Below are positions 44,168 through 54,291 of a stretch of 64,000 nucleotides of DNA, piece by piece. How positions within the stretch are numbered: the first letter of the stretch is position 1; every line of letters begins with the position of its first letter. Under the pieces are notes generated by a model that was not told the origin of the DNA, did no database searches, and saw nothing but the letters and a program-made list of their open reading frames with translations. Source of the DNA: Streptomyces sp. SCSIO 30461 (GTDB lineage: Bacteria; Actinomycetota; Actinomycetes; Streptomycetales; Streptomycetaceae); contig NZ_CP146101.1 in assembly GCF_037023745.1 (NCBI RefSeq), positions 1,984,001 to 2,048,000 of the forward strand. The letters run 5' to 3'. A program made the position numbers and the translations under genes.

Positions 44168-44486
44168 AACGGCGCTGCGGACCGCGGACCGCGGACTGCA
44201 GAGCGAGGAATCGAGGACCGGTCCCGGGCGGGGCCCGGTCCTCGGGGGACCGGCCTGGGAACAGGCCAGGCCTCGGATGGCCGGAGCCCGATGTGCGGGG
44301 GCTCCGGCCGTCTCCGTATACCTGCGAGTACCCCGTTTCACGGTCGGATGGTCACTATTGCATCCGATACACCCGGGTGCCCCGCAAGACTGGTGAGGTG
44401 GTCCGGGATCGGGTAGATACGGACGAGTAGCTCCGTGTGGTAGCTCCGCACGGCCGCCCCCGACGAAGCGGCGAGGTGAGTCCCTC
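44168..44486 (+). other. 319-bp spacer with three consecutive hairpins
   Basis: No gene seen. Begins with GGACCGC repeated twice plus GGACTGC (44179-44200), then three stem-loops between 44212 and 44309. The remaining 170 bp leads to the acyl-CoA dehydrogenase and should hold its promoter. Confidence 0.7.
44212..44309 (+). terminator. Three stacked hairpins after aldehyde dehydrogenase
   Basis: (1) CGAGGACCGG/CCGGTCCTCG at 44212-44244 with a structured loop; (2) GGCCTG/CAGGCC around a GGAA loop at 44252-44267; (3) GGCCGGAGCCC/GGGCTCCGGCC at 44279-44309. Together a strong transcription stop or RNA 3'-end block. Confidence 0.75.
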
Positions 44487-46433
44487 ATGTCCGCCCCATC
44501 CACACCGAAAACCGCACCCAAGGTCTCCGAACGCGAAGCCCGGCAGGTCGCCGAGGCCGCACGGGAGCAGGGTTGGCGCAAGCCCAGCTTCGCCAAGGAA
44601 CTCTTCCTGGGCCGCTTCCGGCTCGATCTCATCCATCCCCACCCGATGCCCTCGCCCGAGGAAGTCCAGCGCGGCGAGCAGTTCCTCGCCAAACTGCGGG
44701 ACTTCTGCGAGACGCGGATCGACGGCGCCCTGATCGAGCGTGAGGCGCGGATCCCCGACGAGGTCGTCGCCGGACTCAAGGAGCTCGGCGCGCTGGGCAT
44801 GAAGATCGACCCGAAATACGGCGGTCTCGGGCTCACCCAGGTCTACTACAACAAGGCGCTGGCCCTGATCGGCTCCGCCAGCCCGGCCGTCGGCGCGCTG
44901 CTCTCCGCCCACCAGTCCATCGGTGTGCCGCAGCCGCTGAAACTCTTCGGCACCCAGGAGCAGAAGGACTCCTTCCTGCCGCGCTGCGCCCGCACCGACA
45001 TCTCCGCGTTCCTGCTCACGGAGCCCGACGTCGGTTCCGACCCGGCGCGCCTGGCCACGATGGCCGTGCCGGACGGCGACGACTACGTACTCGACGGCGT
45101 CAAACTGTGGACCACCAACGGTGTAGTCGCCGACCTGCTCGTCGTGATGGCCCGGGTGCCGCAGTCCGAGGGCCACAAGGGCGGTATCACCGCCTTCGTG
45201 GTCGAGGCGACCTCACCCGGCATCACGGTCGAGAACCGCAACGCCTTCATGGGGCTGCGCGGTATCGAGAACGGCGTCACCCGCTTCCACCAGGTCCGGG
45301 TCCCCGCGGCGAACCGCATCGGTCCGGAGGGATCCGGGCTGAAGATCGCGCTGACCACCCTCAACACCGGGCGCCTGTCACTGCCCGCTATGTGCGTGGG
45401 GGCGGGCAAGTGGTGTCTGAAGATCGCCCGTGAATGGGCGTCCGTGCGCGAGCAGTGGGGCAAGCCCGTCGCCAAGCACGAGGCCGTCGGAGCGAAGATC
45501 TCGTTCATGGCGGCCACCACCTTCGCCCTCGAGGCGATCGTGGACCTGTCGTCCCAGATGGCCGACGAGGACCGCAACGACATCCGCATCGAGGCCGCGC
45601 TCGCGAAGCTGTACGGCTCCGAGATGTCCTGGCTGATGGCGGACGAACTGATCCAGATCCGCGGCGGACGCGGCTTCGAGACCGCGGAGTCGCTGGCCGC
45701 GCGCGGCGAACGGGCGGTGCCGGCCGAGCAGATGCTGCGCGATATGCGGATCAACCGGATCTTCGAGGGCTCGACCGAGATCATGCACCTGCTGATCGCC
45801 CGCGAGGCGGTCGACGCGCACCTCTCGGTGGCCGGGGACATCATCGACCCGGACAAGTCACTCGGCGACAAGGCGAAGGCCGGCGCCCAGGCGACCGCCT
45901 TCTACGCCCGCTGGCTGCCGAAGCTCGTCGCCGGTCCCGGTCAGCTGCCGGGCTCGTACGCCGAGTTCAAGCGGACCGGCCATGCCGACCTGTCGGCTCA
46001 TCTGCGGTACGTGGAGCGCTCGGCACGCAAGCTGGCTCGCTCCACGTTCTACGGGATGTCCCGCTGGCAGGGCCGCATGGAGACCAAGCAGGGCTTCCTC
46101 GGGCGGGTCGTGGACATCGGCGCCGAACTCTTCGCCATGAGCGCCGCCTGTGTGCGCGCCGAGCACCTGAGGCTTACCGGTTCGCACGGCCGTGAGGCGT
46201 ACCAGCTCGCTGACGCGTTCTGCCGCCAGTCCCGTCTTAGGGTCGAAGAGCTCTTCGGTCGGCTGTGGGCCAACACGGACGACCTCGACCGGAAGATGGT
46301 CAACGGCGTACTCGCCGGCAGCTACACCTGGCTCGAGGAAGGCGTCATCGACCCGAGCGGCGACGGACCGTGGATCGCCGACGCCAGCCCCGGCCCCGCG
46401 AGGCGGGAGAACGTGCACCGCCAAATCCGCTGA
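44487..46433 (+). CDS. Acyl-CoA dehydrogenase, long form
   Basis: FAD enzyme introducing the alpha-beta double bond in acyl-CoA, 648 residues. N-terminal helical domain, then the signature ISAFLLTEPDVGSDPARLAT near residue 172, the beta-domain, and the C-terminal helical domain with IRGGRGFETAESLAARG carrying a likely catalytic Glu. About 180 C-terminal residues exceed the usual 400-residue form, as in the FadE family. A TGA at 46431-46433 ends it. Single gene; substrate chain length unknown. Confidence 0.92.
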   Translation: MSAPSTPKTAPKVSEREARQVAEAAREQGWRKPSFAKELFLGRFRLDLIHPHPMPSPEEVQRGEQFLAKLRDFCETRIDGALIEREARIPDEVVAGLKELGALGMKIDPKYGGLGLTQVYYNKALALIGSASPAVGALLSAHQSIGVPQPLKLFGTQEQKDSFLPRCARTDISAFLLTEPDVGSDPARLATMAVPDGDDYVLDGVKLWTTNGVVADLLVVMARVPQSEGHKGGITAFVVEATSPGITVENRNAFMGLRGIENGVTRFHQVRVPAANRIGPEGSGLKIALTTLNTGRLSLPAMCVGAGKWCLKIAREWASVREQWGKPVAKHEAVGAKISFMAATTFALEAIVDLSSQMADEDRNDIRIEAALAKLYGSEMSWLMADELIQIRGGRGFETAESLAARGERAVPAEQMLRDMRINRIFEGSTEIMHLLIAREAVDAHLSVAGDIIDPDKSLGDKAKAGAQATAFYARWLPKLVAGPGQLPGSYAEFKRTGHADLSAHLRYVERSARKLARSTFYGMSRWQGRMETKQGFLGRVVDIGAELFAMSAACVRAEHLRLTGSHGREAYQLADAFCRQSRLRVEELFGRLWANTDDLDRKMVNGVLAGSYTWLEEGVIDPSGDGPWIADASPGPARRENVHRQIR

Positions 46434-46520
46434 TCCTTGACGTTCGGCGCCGTCCCCGTCCCGCGTCCTGCCCGAGTCCACGACTCGATCGGCAGCGCGG
46501 GACGGGCGCGGCGCGTTTCC

Positions 46521-46600
46521 GGCGACACCCGAATGACGGCGGACACCAGACCGACGGGGGACACCCGGCAGCCGGGGGACACCGGCCATCGGGGGGCACC
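46521..46600 (+). repeat. Degenerate 18-bp repeat upstream of dxr
   Basis: Units at 46521-46537, 46538-46555, 46556-46573, 46574-46591 and a partial at 46592-46600, each near GGGGGACACCNGNCNNCC. They end 40 bp before the dxr start. In the dxr frame they read as GGHxxx hexads but no start codon precedes them sensibly. Confidence 0.7.
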
Positions 46601-46639
46601 CTGTCCGGGTCGGCTACCGGTGCGGCCACAATGGGGGGC

Positions 46640-47950
46640 ATGACCGACAGCCCATCCCCCCTCGCCGACCCGCATATCGTCTTCGACCCGGCCGCAGGCC
46701 GGCGGGACATCGTCGTACTCGGCTCCACCGGCTCCATCGGCACCCAGGCCATCGACCTGGTCCTGCGCAACCCCGACCGGTTCCGTGCCACGGCCCTCTC
46801 GGCAGCCGGCGGCCGGGTCGAGCTGCTGGCGGAGCAGGCGTACCGGCTGAGGGTGCGTACGGTCGCTGTCGCACGCGAGGAAGCCGTCCCCGCGCTCAGG
46901 GAGGCGCTGCGCGAGCGGTACGGGACGGGCGAGCCGCTCCCCGAGATCCTCGCCGGACCCGAGGCGGCCACGGATCTGGCCGCGTCCGACTGCCACACCG
47001 TGCTCAACGGCATCACCGGCTCCATCGGACTCGCGCCCACCCTCGCCGCACTCGGAGCGGGCCGCACCCTCGCCCTCGCCAACAAGGAGTCGCTGATCGT
47101 CGGTGGCCCCCTGGTGAAGGCGCTGGCCAAGCCCGGTCAGATCATCCCCGTGGACTCCGAGCACGCCGCGCTCTTCCAGGCACTGGCCGCCGGCACCCGC
47201 GCCGACGTCCGCAAGCTGGTCGTCACCGCGTCCGGAGGCCCCTTCCGGGGGCGTACCAGGGCCGAGCTGGCGGATGTCACCCCGCGGGACGCCCTCGCGC
47301 ACCCCACCTGGGCCATGGGCCCGGTGATCACCGTCAACAGCGCGACCCTCGTCAACAAGGGCCTTGAGGTCATCGAGGCGCACCTGCTCTACGACATTTC
47401 GTTCGACTGCATTGAGGTGGTCGTGCATCCCCAGTCGTATGTCCACTCGATGGTGGAATTCACGGATGGCTCGACGCTGGCCCAGGCCACGCCTCCGGAT
47501 ATGCGCGGACCGATCGCGATCGGCATCGGCTGGCCGGAGCGGGTGCTCGACGCGGCGCCCGCCTTCGACTGGACCACGGCCTCCAGCTGGGAGTTCTTCC
47601 CGCTGGACACCGAGGCCTTCCCCTCCGTCGGGCTCGCCCGGCAGGTGGGGGAACTGGGCGGTACGGCCCCGGCGGTGTTCAATGCCGCGAACGAGGAATG
47701 TGTGGACGCGTTTCTCGCGGGACGGCTGCCGTTCAACGGAATCATGGATACGGTCACGGCAATCGTCGGCGAACACGGGACCCCGGCCAGGGGAACCTCG
47801 CTGACGGTGCCGGACGTCCTGGAAGCGGAGACCTGGGCACGCGCCCGGGCCCGGGAACTGGCCGCCCGGGCCGGACAGACGGTCGGCCTGCCCACCGGGC
47901 AGAAGGCCAAGGCGACGACAGCGAAGGCGACAGCGGAGGCTCGCGCATGA
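46640..47950 (+). CDS. dxr: 1-deoxy-D-xylulose 5-phosphate reductoisomerase
   Basis: Second step of the MEP isoprenoid pathway, NADPH-dependent; target of fosmidomycin. 436 residues. NADPH motif [16 protein letters not shown] at about 24-39, [12 protein letters not shown], and metal site [10 protein letters not shown]. About 35 C-terminal residues are Ala/Lys-rich. ATG at 46640 preferred; an in-frame ATG at 46631 is nine bases earlier and neither has a clear ribosome site. Its stop overlaps the protease start (ATGA). ispG lies just beyond. Confidence 0.96.
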   Translation: MTDSPSPLADPHIVFDPAAGRRDIVVLGSTGSIGTQAIDLVLRNPDRFRATALSAAGGRVELLAEQAYRLRVRTVAVAREEAVPALREALRERYGTGEPLPEILAGPEAATDLAASDCHTVLNGITGSIGLAPTLAALGAGRTLALANKESLIVGGPLVKALAKPGQIIPVDSEHAALFQALAAGTRADVRKLVVTASGGPFRGRTRAELADVTPRDALAHPTWAMGPVITVNSATLVNKGLEVIEAHLLYDISFDCIEVVVHPQSYVHSMVEFTDGSTLAQATPPDMRGPIAIGIGWPERVLDAAPAFDWTTASSWEFFPLDTEAFPSVGLARQVGELGGTAPAVFNAANEECVDAFLAGRLPFNGIMDTVTAIVGEHGTPARGTSLTVPDVLEAETWARARARELAARAGQTVGLPTGQKAKATTAKATAEARA

Positions 47951-49248
47951 CGATTCTGTTGACGGTCCTCGGGATAGCGCTGTTCGCGGTCGGGCTGCTC
48001 TTCTCCATCGCCTGGCACGAGCTCGGCCATCTGTCGACCGCCAAGCTGTTCGGCATCCGCGTGCCCCAGTACATGGTGGGTTTCGGCCCCACGATCTGGT
48101 CGCGACACAAGGGCGAGACGGAGTACGGCATCAAGGCCATCCCGGCCGGCGGCTACATCCGCATGATCGGGATGTTCCCGCCGGGCCAGGACGGCCGTAT
48201 CGAGGCCCGCTCCACTTCGCCCTGGCGCGGAATGATCGAGGATGCGCGTACGGCCGCCTTCGAGGAACTGAAGCCGGGTGACGAAGACCGGCTCTTCTAC
48301 ACCCGCAAGCCGTGGAAGCGCGTCATCGTGATGTTCGCGGGCCCGTTCATGAACCTGGTGCTCGCGGTGGCGATCTTCCTGGGTGTCTCGATGTCGTTCG
48401 GCTTCCAGACCCAGACCACCACGGTCGCCGGGGTCCAGCAGTGCGTCATCCCGCAGAGCGAGGAACGCGACACCTGCGAGAAGACCGACCCGCAGTCGCC
48501 GGGTGCCGCGGCCGGTCTGCTGAAGGGCGACCGCATCACGGCCTTCGACGGCACTCCGGTGAAGGACTGGGCCGACCTGTCCAACCGCATCAGGAGCACC
48601 GTCGGCCCCGCCACCATCACCGTGGACCGCGACGGTCAGGAGAAGGTCCTCCACGCCACCCTGCGCGAGAACCTGGTCGCCAAGAAGGACGCCGACGGAC
48701 AGGTCGTCCGCGACGAGTACGTCCGCGCCGGATATCTGGGCTTCGCCGCACAGAGCGAGATCGTGCCGCAGACCTTCGGGCAGTCCGTCGACCGTATGGG
48801 CGACATGATGGAGAACGGCGTCGAGTCGATCCTCTCGCTGCCCACCAAGGTCCCCGACCTGTGGACCGCGGCCTTCGGCGACGGCGAGCGCAAGGACGAC
48901 TCACCGGTCGGGGTGGTCGGCGCAGCCCGCATCAGCGGAGAGGTGCTGAATCTCGACGCGCCGACGCCGAACATCATCGCCACGTTCCTGATGCTGCTCG
49001 CGGGCTTCAACCTGTCGCTGTTCCTGTTCAACATGCTCCCGCTGCTGCCGCTGGACGGTGGGCACATCGCCGGCGCCCTGTGGGAGTCCGTGCGGCGGAA
49101 CATCGCCTGGCTCTTCCGCCGTCCGGACCCTGGGCCCTTCGACGTAGCGAAACTCATGCCGGTCGCCTATGTGGTGGCGGGAATCTTCGTCTGTTTCACC
49201 CTGCTGGTGCTGGTCGCCGACATCGTGAACCCGGTGAAGATCTCCTAG
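47947..49248 (+). CDS. rseP: RIP metalloprotease (site-2 protease, M50)
   Basis: Intramembrane zinc protease, 433 residues. Zinc motif H24-E25-L-G-H28 in the first membrane segment, the second metal Asp in [11 protein letters not shown] near the end, and a PDZ domain between ([20 protein letters not shown]). Such proteases cut anti-sigma factors and signal peptides within the membrane. Located between dxr and ispG, as in most actinobacteria; the substrate is not shown by context. Translationally coupled to dxr. Confidence 0.94.
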   Translation: MTILLTVLGIALFAVGLLFSIAWHELGHLSTAKLFGIRVPQYMVGFGPTIWSRHKGETEYGIKAIPAGGYIRMIGMFPPGQDGRIEARSTSPWRGMIEDARTAAFEELKPGDEDRLFYTRKPWKRVIVMFAGPFMNLVLAVAIFLGVSMSFGFQTQTTTVAGVQQCVIPQSEERDTCEKTDPQSPGAAAGLLKGDRITAFDGTPVKDWADLSNRIRSTVGPATITVDRDGQEKVLHATLRENLVAKKDADGQVVRDEYVRAGYLGFAAQSEIVPQTFGQSVDRMGDMMENGVESILSLPTKVPDLWTAAFGDGERKDDSPVGVVGAARISGEVLNLDAPTPNIIATFLMLLAGFNLSLFLFNMLPLLPLDGGHIAGALWESVRRNIAWLFRRPDPGPFDVAKLMPVAYVVAGIFVCFTLLVLVADIVNPVKIS

Positions 49249-49324
49249 GCGCCGGAACGCTCCGGCACGGTTCGACGGTTCGAAGGGGCCGGGGCATCCG
49301 GGACGAAGGAGTCCGAGGAGTGCG

Positions 49325-49357
49325 GAGCGGCCGGGCATGCCGAATGCCCGGCCGCTC
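49325..49357 (+). terminator. Terminator after rseP
   Basis: A perfect 14-bp stem (GAGCGGCCGGGCAT with ATGCCCGGCCGCTC) and a 5-nt loop, 77 nt after the protease stop. It separates the dxr-rseP unit from ispG. Confidence 0.85.
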
Positions 49358-49479
49358 GCTCTTCCGAAGCCGTACGTGGCGCGATGTGCCCGGCCACCGG
49401 GGCGTGGCGTAACCTCAAAGGCCGGAGCCCGCTGACACCGACTCGGGACCTCGATCCACACCTTGGGGTTGCACAGCAG

Positions 49480-50634
49480 ATGACCGCGATTTCTCTCGGA
49501 ATGCCGTCCGTTCCGACCAAGCTTGCCGACCGGAGGGTCACGCGCAAGATCCAGGTCGGTTCGGTGGCCGTCGGTGGAGACGCCCCTGTCTCCGTACAGT
49601 CGATGACGACCACGCGGACGTCCGACATCGGTGCCACGCTCCAGCAGATCGCCGAGCTGACCGCCTCGGGCTGCCAGATCGTCCGGGTCGCCTGTCCTAC
49701 CCAGGACGACGCCGACGCGCTCGCGACGATCGCCAAGAAGTCGCAGATCCCCGTGATCGCCGACATCCACTTCCAGCCGAAGTACGTCTTCGCCGCCATC
49801 GACGCCGGCTGCGCGGCGGTCCGGGTCAACCCGGGCAACATCAAGCAGTTCGACGACAAGGTCCGGGAGATCGCCAAGGCGGCCAAGGACGCCGGCACCC
49901 CGATCCGGATCGGGGTGAACGCGGGCTCGCTGGACCGCCGGCTGCTCCAGAAGTACGGCAAGGCCACGCCCGAGGCGCTCGTGGAGTCGGCACTCTGGGA
50001 AGCCTCGCTCTTCGAGGAGCACGACTTCCGCGACATCAAGATCTCGGTCAAGCACAACGACCCGGTCGTCATGGTCAACGCCTACCGGCAGCTGTCAGCC
50101 CAGTGCGACTACCCGCTTCACCTCGGCGTGACCGAAGCCGGTCCCGCCTTCCAGGGCACCATCAAGTCCGCGGTCGCCTTCGGTGCGCTGCTCAGCGAGG
50201 GCATCGGTGACACGATCCGGGTCTCGCTCTCGGCGCCCCCGGTAGAAGAGGTCAAGGTCGGCATCCAGATCCTGGAGTCGCTGAACCTGCGCCAGCGCCG
50301 TCTCGAGATCGTCTCCTGCCCGTCCTGCGGCCGTGCCCAGGTGGATGTCTACAAGCTGGCCGACCAGGTCTCGGCCGGCCTGGAGGGCATGGAGGTCCCG
50401 CTGCGCGTCGCTGTCATGGGCTGTGTCGTCAACGGCCCCGGTGAGGCCCGCGAGGCCGACCTCGGAGTGGCGTCGGGCAACGGCAAGGGCCAGATCTTCG
50501 TCAAGGGCGAAGTCATCAAGACCGTCCCCGAGTCGAAGATCGTGGAGACCCTCATCGAAGAGGCTCTGAAGATCGCGGAGCAGATGGAGAAGGACGGCAT
50601 CGCCTCCGGCGAGCCCGAGGTCTCGGTGGGCTGA
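49480..50634 (+). CDS. ispG: 4-hydroxy-3-methylbut-2-en-1-yl diphosphate synthase
   Basis: Penultimate MEP-pathway enzyme (GcpE), converts MEcPP to HMBPP with a 4Fe-4S cluster. 384 residues. TIM-barrel part with [13 protein letters not shown] at about 38-50, and cluster ligands in SCPSCGR plus the Cys of [10 protein letters not shown]; the Glu of GPGEA is a cluster ligand. ATG at 49480 gives the standard actinobacterial N-terminus ([15 protein letters not shown]). A strong terminator follows. Confidence 0.97.
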   Translation: MTAISLGMPSVPTKLADRRVTRKIQVGSVAVGGDAPVSVQSMTTTRTSDIGATLQQIAELTASGCQIVRVACPTQDDADALATIAKKSQIPVIADIHFQPKYVFAAIDAGCAAVRVNPGNIKQFDDKVREIAKAAKDAGTPIRIGVNAGSLDRRLLQKYGKATPEALVESALWEASLFEEHDFRDIKISVKHNDPVVMVNAYRQLSAQCDYPLHLGVTEAGPAFQGTIKSAVAFGALLSEGIGDTIRVSLSAPPVEEVKVGIQILESLNLRQRRLEIVSCPSCGRAQVDVYKLADQVSAGLEGMEVPLRVAVMGCVVNGPGEAREADLGVASGNGKGQIFVKGEVIKTVPESKIVETLIEEALKIAEQMEKDGIASGEPEVSVG

Positions 50635-50659
50635 CGTCGCGCGTCGGCGACTCGCAGCG

Positions 50660-50697
50660 CGAAGGGACCGGGCCCCGGAAGGGGCCCGGTCCCTTCG
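50660..50697 (+). terminator. ispG terminator
   Basis: A perfect 17-bp stem (50660-50676 with 50681-50697) capped by a GGAA tetraloop, 26 nt after the ispG stop. Confidence 0.93.
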
Positions 50698-50904
50698 TAT
50701 ACGGTGCCGAACCCTTCGGGTACCGGTGCCGATCCTGCCGTATCCCGTGCCGCTGCCCGGGGGCCCTCGCCCGTGCGGTGCCGAACAGCAACTCCGGGTA
50801 CAGTGCGGAGACCGGCTGACCAGGCCGTTACCTGTGCCCGAACCGGCATGCGGCCACGCGGGCGGAATCAAGCATTGCCCCGAAGGAGTGTTGGAGCGGC
50901 CCTC

Positions 50905-51753
50905 GTGCTGACGCAGATGACCACCCGGGTGCTCGACCCCGACGATCTCGGCGCCGCGCTCGCCGTACTGGAGAGCGAGCCCGTCCACAACGCCTTCGTC
51001 ACCTCCCGCGTGCAGATCGCCGGGCTCGACCCCTGGCGCCTCGGCGGCGAGATGTGGGGCTGGTACGAGGACGGGCGGCTGCGCTCGCTCTGCTACTCGG
51101 GTGCCAATCTCGTCCCCATCTGCGCCACCCCTGAAGCCGTGCGTGCCTTCGCCGACCGGGCCCGCAGGGCCGGGCGCCGCTGTTCCTCCATCGTCGGCCC
51201 GGCCGAGGCCACCGCCGAACTCTGGCGGCTGCTCGAACCCAGTTGGGGCCCGGCCCGTGAGGTGCGCTCCCACCAGCCGCTGATGGTCACCGAGGCGATG
51301 CCGGACGACGTCGCCCCCGACCCGTACGTCCGCCGAATCCGCAAGGACGAGATGGAGGTGATCATGCCCGCTTGTGTGGCCATGTTCACCGAGGAGGTCG
51401 GGGTGTCCCCGCTCGCCGGCGACGGCGGACTGCTCTACCAGGCGCGGGTGGCCGAGCTCGTCGGCACGGGGCGCTCCTTCGCCCGGATCGACGGTGAGGG
51501 CAAGGTCGTCTTCAAGGCGGAGATCGGTGCCGCCACCCCCCAGGCCTGCCAGATCCAAGGCGTCTGGGTCGCCCCCGAATACCGTGGCCGCGGGCTGTCC
51601 GAAACCGGTATGGCCGCCGTCCTGCGTTTCGCCCTCCAGGATGTCGCCCCGATCGTCAGCCTGTACGTGAACGACTTCAACACCGCTGCAAGGGCCGCGT
51701 ATCGGCGCGTCGGCTTCCGTGAAGTGGGCGCGTTTATGAGCGTTCTGTTCTGA
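50905..51753 (+). CDS. GNAT acetyltransferase with N-terminal DUF4081-type domain
   Basis: 282 residues. The first half (VLDPDDLGAALAVL ... CSSIVGPAEATAELWRLLE) is a DUF4081-like domain; the second is a GNAT fold with acetyl-CoA loop GVWVAPEYRGRGLSETGMAA and the terminal YVNDFNTAARAAYRRVGF. GTG at 50905 has GGAG at 50893-50896. Substrate unknown. Conserved between ispG and proS in relatives; a second GNAT gene follows. Confidence 0.88.
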   Translation: MLTQMTTRVLDPDDLGAALAVLESEPVHNAFVTSRVQIAGLDPWRLGGEMWGWYEDGRLRSLCYSGANLVPICATPEAVRAFADRARRAGRRCSSIVGPAEATAELWRLLEPSWGPAREVRSHQPLMVTEAMPDDVAPDPYVRRIRKDEMEVIMPACVAMFTEEVGVSPLAGDGGLLYQARVAELVGTGRSFARIDGEGKVVFKAEIGAATPQACQIQGVWVAPEYRGRGLSETGMAAVLRFALQDVAPIVSLYVNDFNTAARAAYRRVGFREVGAFMSVLF

Positions 51754-51823
51754 ATCGTTCTGAACTGTCCTGTGCTGATCGGGAACTGTTCCGAGTAGAT
51801 CGTGGACAAGTAGGGTTCCCGGC

Positions 51824-52366
51824 ATGGAACACGATGCCGTGGTCGGCCCCATCGACCTCGCCGCCCGCGTGGACGACGCGCTCGCCGTGCAGGCCATCGC
51901 CTTCGGACTCAGTGAGGACGAGGTCGCCATCCGCCGCCACATCGTGCTGCGGCATCTGCTCTACCCGGGCGCCCGGGCCTTCGGCGCCACCAACTCCGAA
52001 GGCCGGCTGGTCGGCTTCGTGTACGGCATGCCCAACGACCGCACCCACTGGTGGTCGACCGTTGTCGAGCCCTATCTGCGCAGGGGCGGCCACGACCAGT
52101 GGCTCGACGACTCGTTCGTGATCACCGAGCTCCATGTGCACCCCGCCCACCAGGGCCGGGGTATCGGCCGCGCTCTGATCACCACCATCACGGACACCGC
52201 CGAGCAGCCCCGCTCGATCCTCTCCGCGATCGACACCGAGAGCCCGGCCCGCAGGCTGTACCGGACCCTGGGCTACGTGGACCTGGCACGCCAGGTCCAC
52301 TTCCCCAGCGCACCCAAGCCGTACGCCGTGATGGGCGCACCGCTACCGCTCAGGCGCGCGAGGTGA
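51824..52366 (+). CDS. GNAT acetyltransferase
   Basis: 180 residues, a single GNAT domain. Acetyl-CoA loop ITELHVHPAHQGRGIGRALI and C-terminal SPARRLYRTLGY are clear. No relation of the acceptor can be seen. It precedes proS by about 90 bp on the same strand; the spacer before it carries repeated TTCTGAA-like words (about 51744-51765). Confidence 0.9.
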   Translation: MEHDAVVGPIDLAARVDDALAVQAIAFGLSEDEVAIRRHIVLRHLLYPGARAFGATNSEGRLVGFVYGMPNDRTHWWSTVVEPYLRRGGHDQWLDDSFVITELHVHPAHQGRGIGRALITTITDTAEQPRSILSAIDTESPARRLYRTLGYVDLARQVHFPSAPKPYAVMGAPLPLRRAR

Positions 52367-52455
52367 TTCCCCCACGAGGGAACTGATTTCCGCCGTCCGG
52401 GACCACCCGGCTAACCTCCTGCACATCACCCTTTCTTGTACGCAGGAGAAAACCC

Positions 52456-54153
52456 ATGGCAGCCCAGGTCCAGCGCATGTCCCGTCTGATGGTCAAGACA
52501 CTGCGCGACGACCCGGCCGACGCGGAGACCCTCAGCCACAAACTCCTCGTCCGCGCGGGCTACGTCCGCCGCAACGCCGCCGGTATCTGGAGCTGGCTGC
52601 CGCTCGGCATGCGCGTACTGGAGAACGTCGCCCGCGTGGTTCGCGAGGAGATGGACGCGATGGGCGCGCAGGAGGTGCTGCTGCCCGCGCTGCTGCCCAA
52701 GGAGCCCTACGAGGCGACCGGACGCTGGAACGAGTACGGCGCCGAGCTCTTCCGCCTCCAGGACCGCAAGGGCGCGGACTACCTGCTCGGCCCCACGCAC
52801 GAGGAGATCTTCACCCAACTGGTGAAAGACCAGTGCTCCTCGTACAAGGACCTGCCGGTCATCCTGTACCAGATCCAGACGAAGTTCCGCGACGAGGCCC
52901 GTCCTCGTTCGGGCATCCTGCGCGGCCGTGAGTTCCACATGAAGGACTCGTACTCCTTCGACACCACCGACGAGGGCCTCGCCGAGTCCTACCGGCTGCA
53001 CCGCGAGGCCTACATCAAGATCTTCCAGCGGCTCGGTCTCGAGCACCGCATCGTCTCCGCCATCTCGGGCGCGATGGGCGGCTCGGCGTCCGAGGAGTTC
53101 CTCGCCCCGGCGCCCGCGGGTGAGGACACCTTCGTGTACTGCCCCTCGTGCGACTACGCCGCCAACACGGAGGCCGTCACCTTCAACGTCCCGGTGGTGG
53201 AAGCCGCGGAGCACGGCCCGGTCGAGGAGCTCGACACCCCCGACACCCCGACCATCGAGAGCCTCGCCGCGCACCTCGGCGTCCCGGCCTCCGCCACCCT
53301 GAAGAACCTCCTGGTCAAGGTGGACGGCGAGATCGTGGCCGTCGGTGTGCCCGGCGACCGCGAGGTCGACCTCGGCAAGCTCACCGACCACCTGGCGCCC
53401 GCCGTGGTCGAGCTGGTCACGGCAGAGGACTTCGAGGGCCGACCCGACCTGGTGCGCGGCTATGTCGGCCCCCAGGGTCTCGACAAGGTCCGCTACATCG
53501 CCGACCCGCGTATCGCCACAGGCACCGCGTGGATCACCGGCGCGAACAAGGCCGACAAGCACGCCAGGAACGTCGTATGCGGCCGCGACTTCGAGGTCGA
53601 CGACTACCTCGACGTCGTCGTGGTCGAGGACGGCGACCCGTGCCCGAGTTGCGGCACCGGCCTCAAGCTGGACCGCGCGATCGAGATCGGGCACATCTTC
53701 CAGCTGGGCCGCAAGTACACCGACGCCTTCCAGCTCGACGTGCTGGGGCAGAACGGCAAGCCGGTCCGCGTGACCATGGGCTCGTACGGCATCGGGGTGT
53801 CCCGCGCTGTCGCGGCCCTGGCGGAGCAGCACGCCGACGAGCAGGGCCTGTGCTGGCCGCGCGAGGTCGCCCCGGCGGACGTGCATGTCGTCGCCGCGGG
53901 CAAGGCGCTCCAGACCGAGCTGGCGCTCGACATCGCGGAGCGGCTGGGCGCGGCCGGCGCCCGGGTCCTGGTGGACGACCGTGCCGGAGTGTCCCCGGGT
54001 GTGAAGTTCACCGACGCGGAGCTGATCGGCGTACCGACCATCCTGGTCGCGGGCCGCAGGTCAGGGGAAGGCGTCGTGGAGCTGAAGGACCGCCGCACGG
54101 GTGAGCGTGAGGAACTCACGGTGGACGAGGCGATCGCGCGCGTCCTCGCGTAG
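52456..54153 (+). CDS. proS: Prolyl-tRNA synthetase
   Basis: Class II synthetase charging tRNA-Pro, 565 residues, bacterial type with the editing (INS) insertion at about 235-375. Motif 2 is [20 protein letters not shown], motif 3 is [14 protein letters not shown], and the C-terminal anticodon-binding domain begins near [12 protein letters not shown]. An internal CPSCGTG sits in the insertion. ATG at 52456 follows GCAGGAGAAAA. No anomaly. Confidence 0.97.
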   Translation: MAAQVQRMSRLMVKTLRDDPADAETLSHKLLVRAGYVRRNAAGIWSWLPLGMRVLENVARVVREEMDAMGAQEVLLPALLPKEPYEATGRWNEYGAELFRLQDRKGADYLLGPTHEEIFTQLVKDQCSSYKDLPVILYQIQTKFRDEARPRSGILRGREFHMKDSYSFDTTDEGLAESYRLHREAYIKIFQRLGLEHRIVSAISGAMGGSASEEFLAPAPAGEDTFVYCPSCDYAANTEAVTFNVPVVEAAEHGPVEELDTPDTPTIESLAAHLGVPASATLKNLLVKVDGEIVAVGVPGDREVDLGKLTDHLAPAVVELVTAEDFEGRPDLVRGYVGPQGLDKVRYIADPRIATGTAWITGANKADKHARNVVCGRDFEVDDYLDVVVVEDGDPCPSCGTGLKLDRAIEIGHIFQLGRKYTDAFQLDVLGQNGKPVRVTMGSYGIGVSRAVAALAEQHADEQGLCWPREVAPADVHVVAAGKALQTELALDIAERLGAAGARVLVDDRAGVSPGVKFTDAELIGVPTILVAGRRSGEGVVELKDRRTGEREELTVDEAIARVLA

Positions 54154-54291
54154 GCGCAGCGCCCGCGGTCCGGGGGCTCTCGGGGTGGCCGCACTTCGAG
54201 GGCGTCCCGTCCGCGTGGCGAGCGGTGCCGTGGAGGTGTCCGCACTCCGTTGATGCCGGGTGCGGACGCCGCTGGGGCTCGCGAGTGGGCT

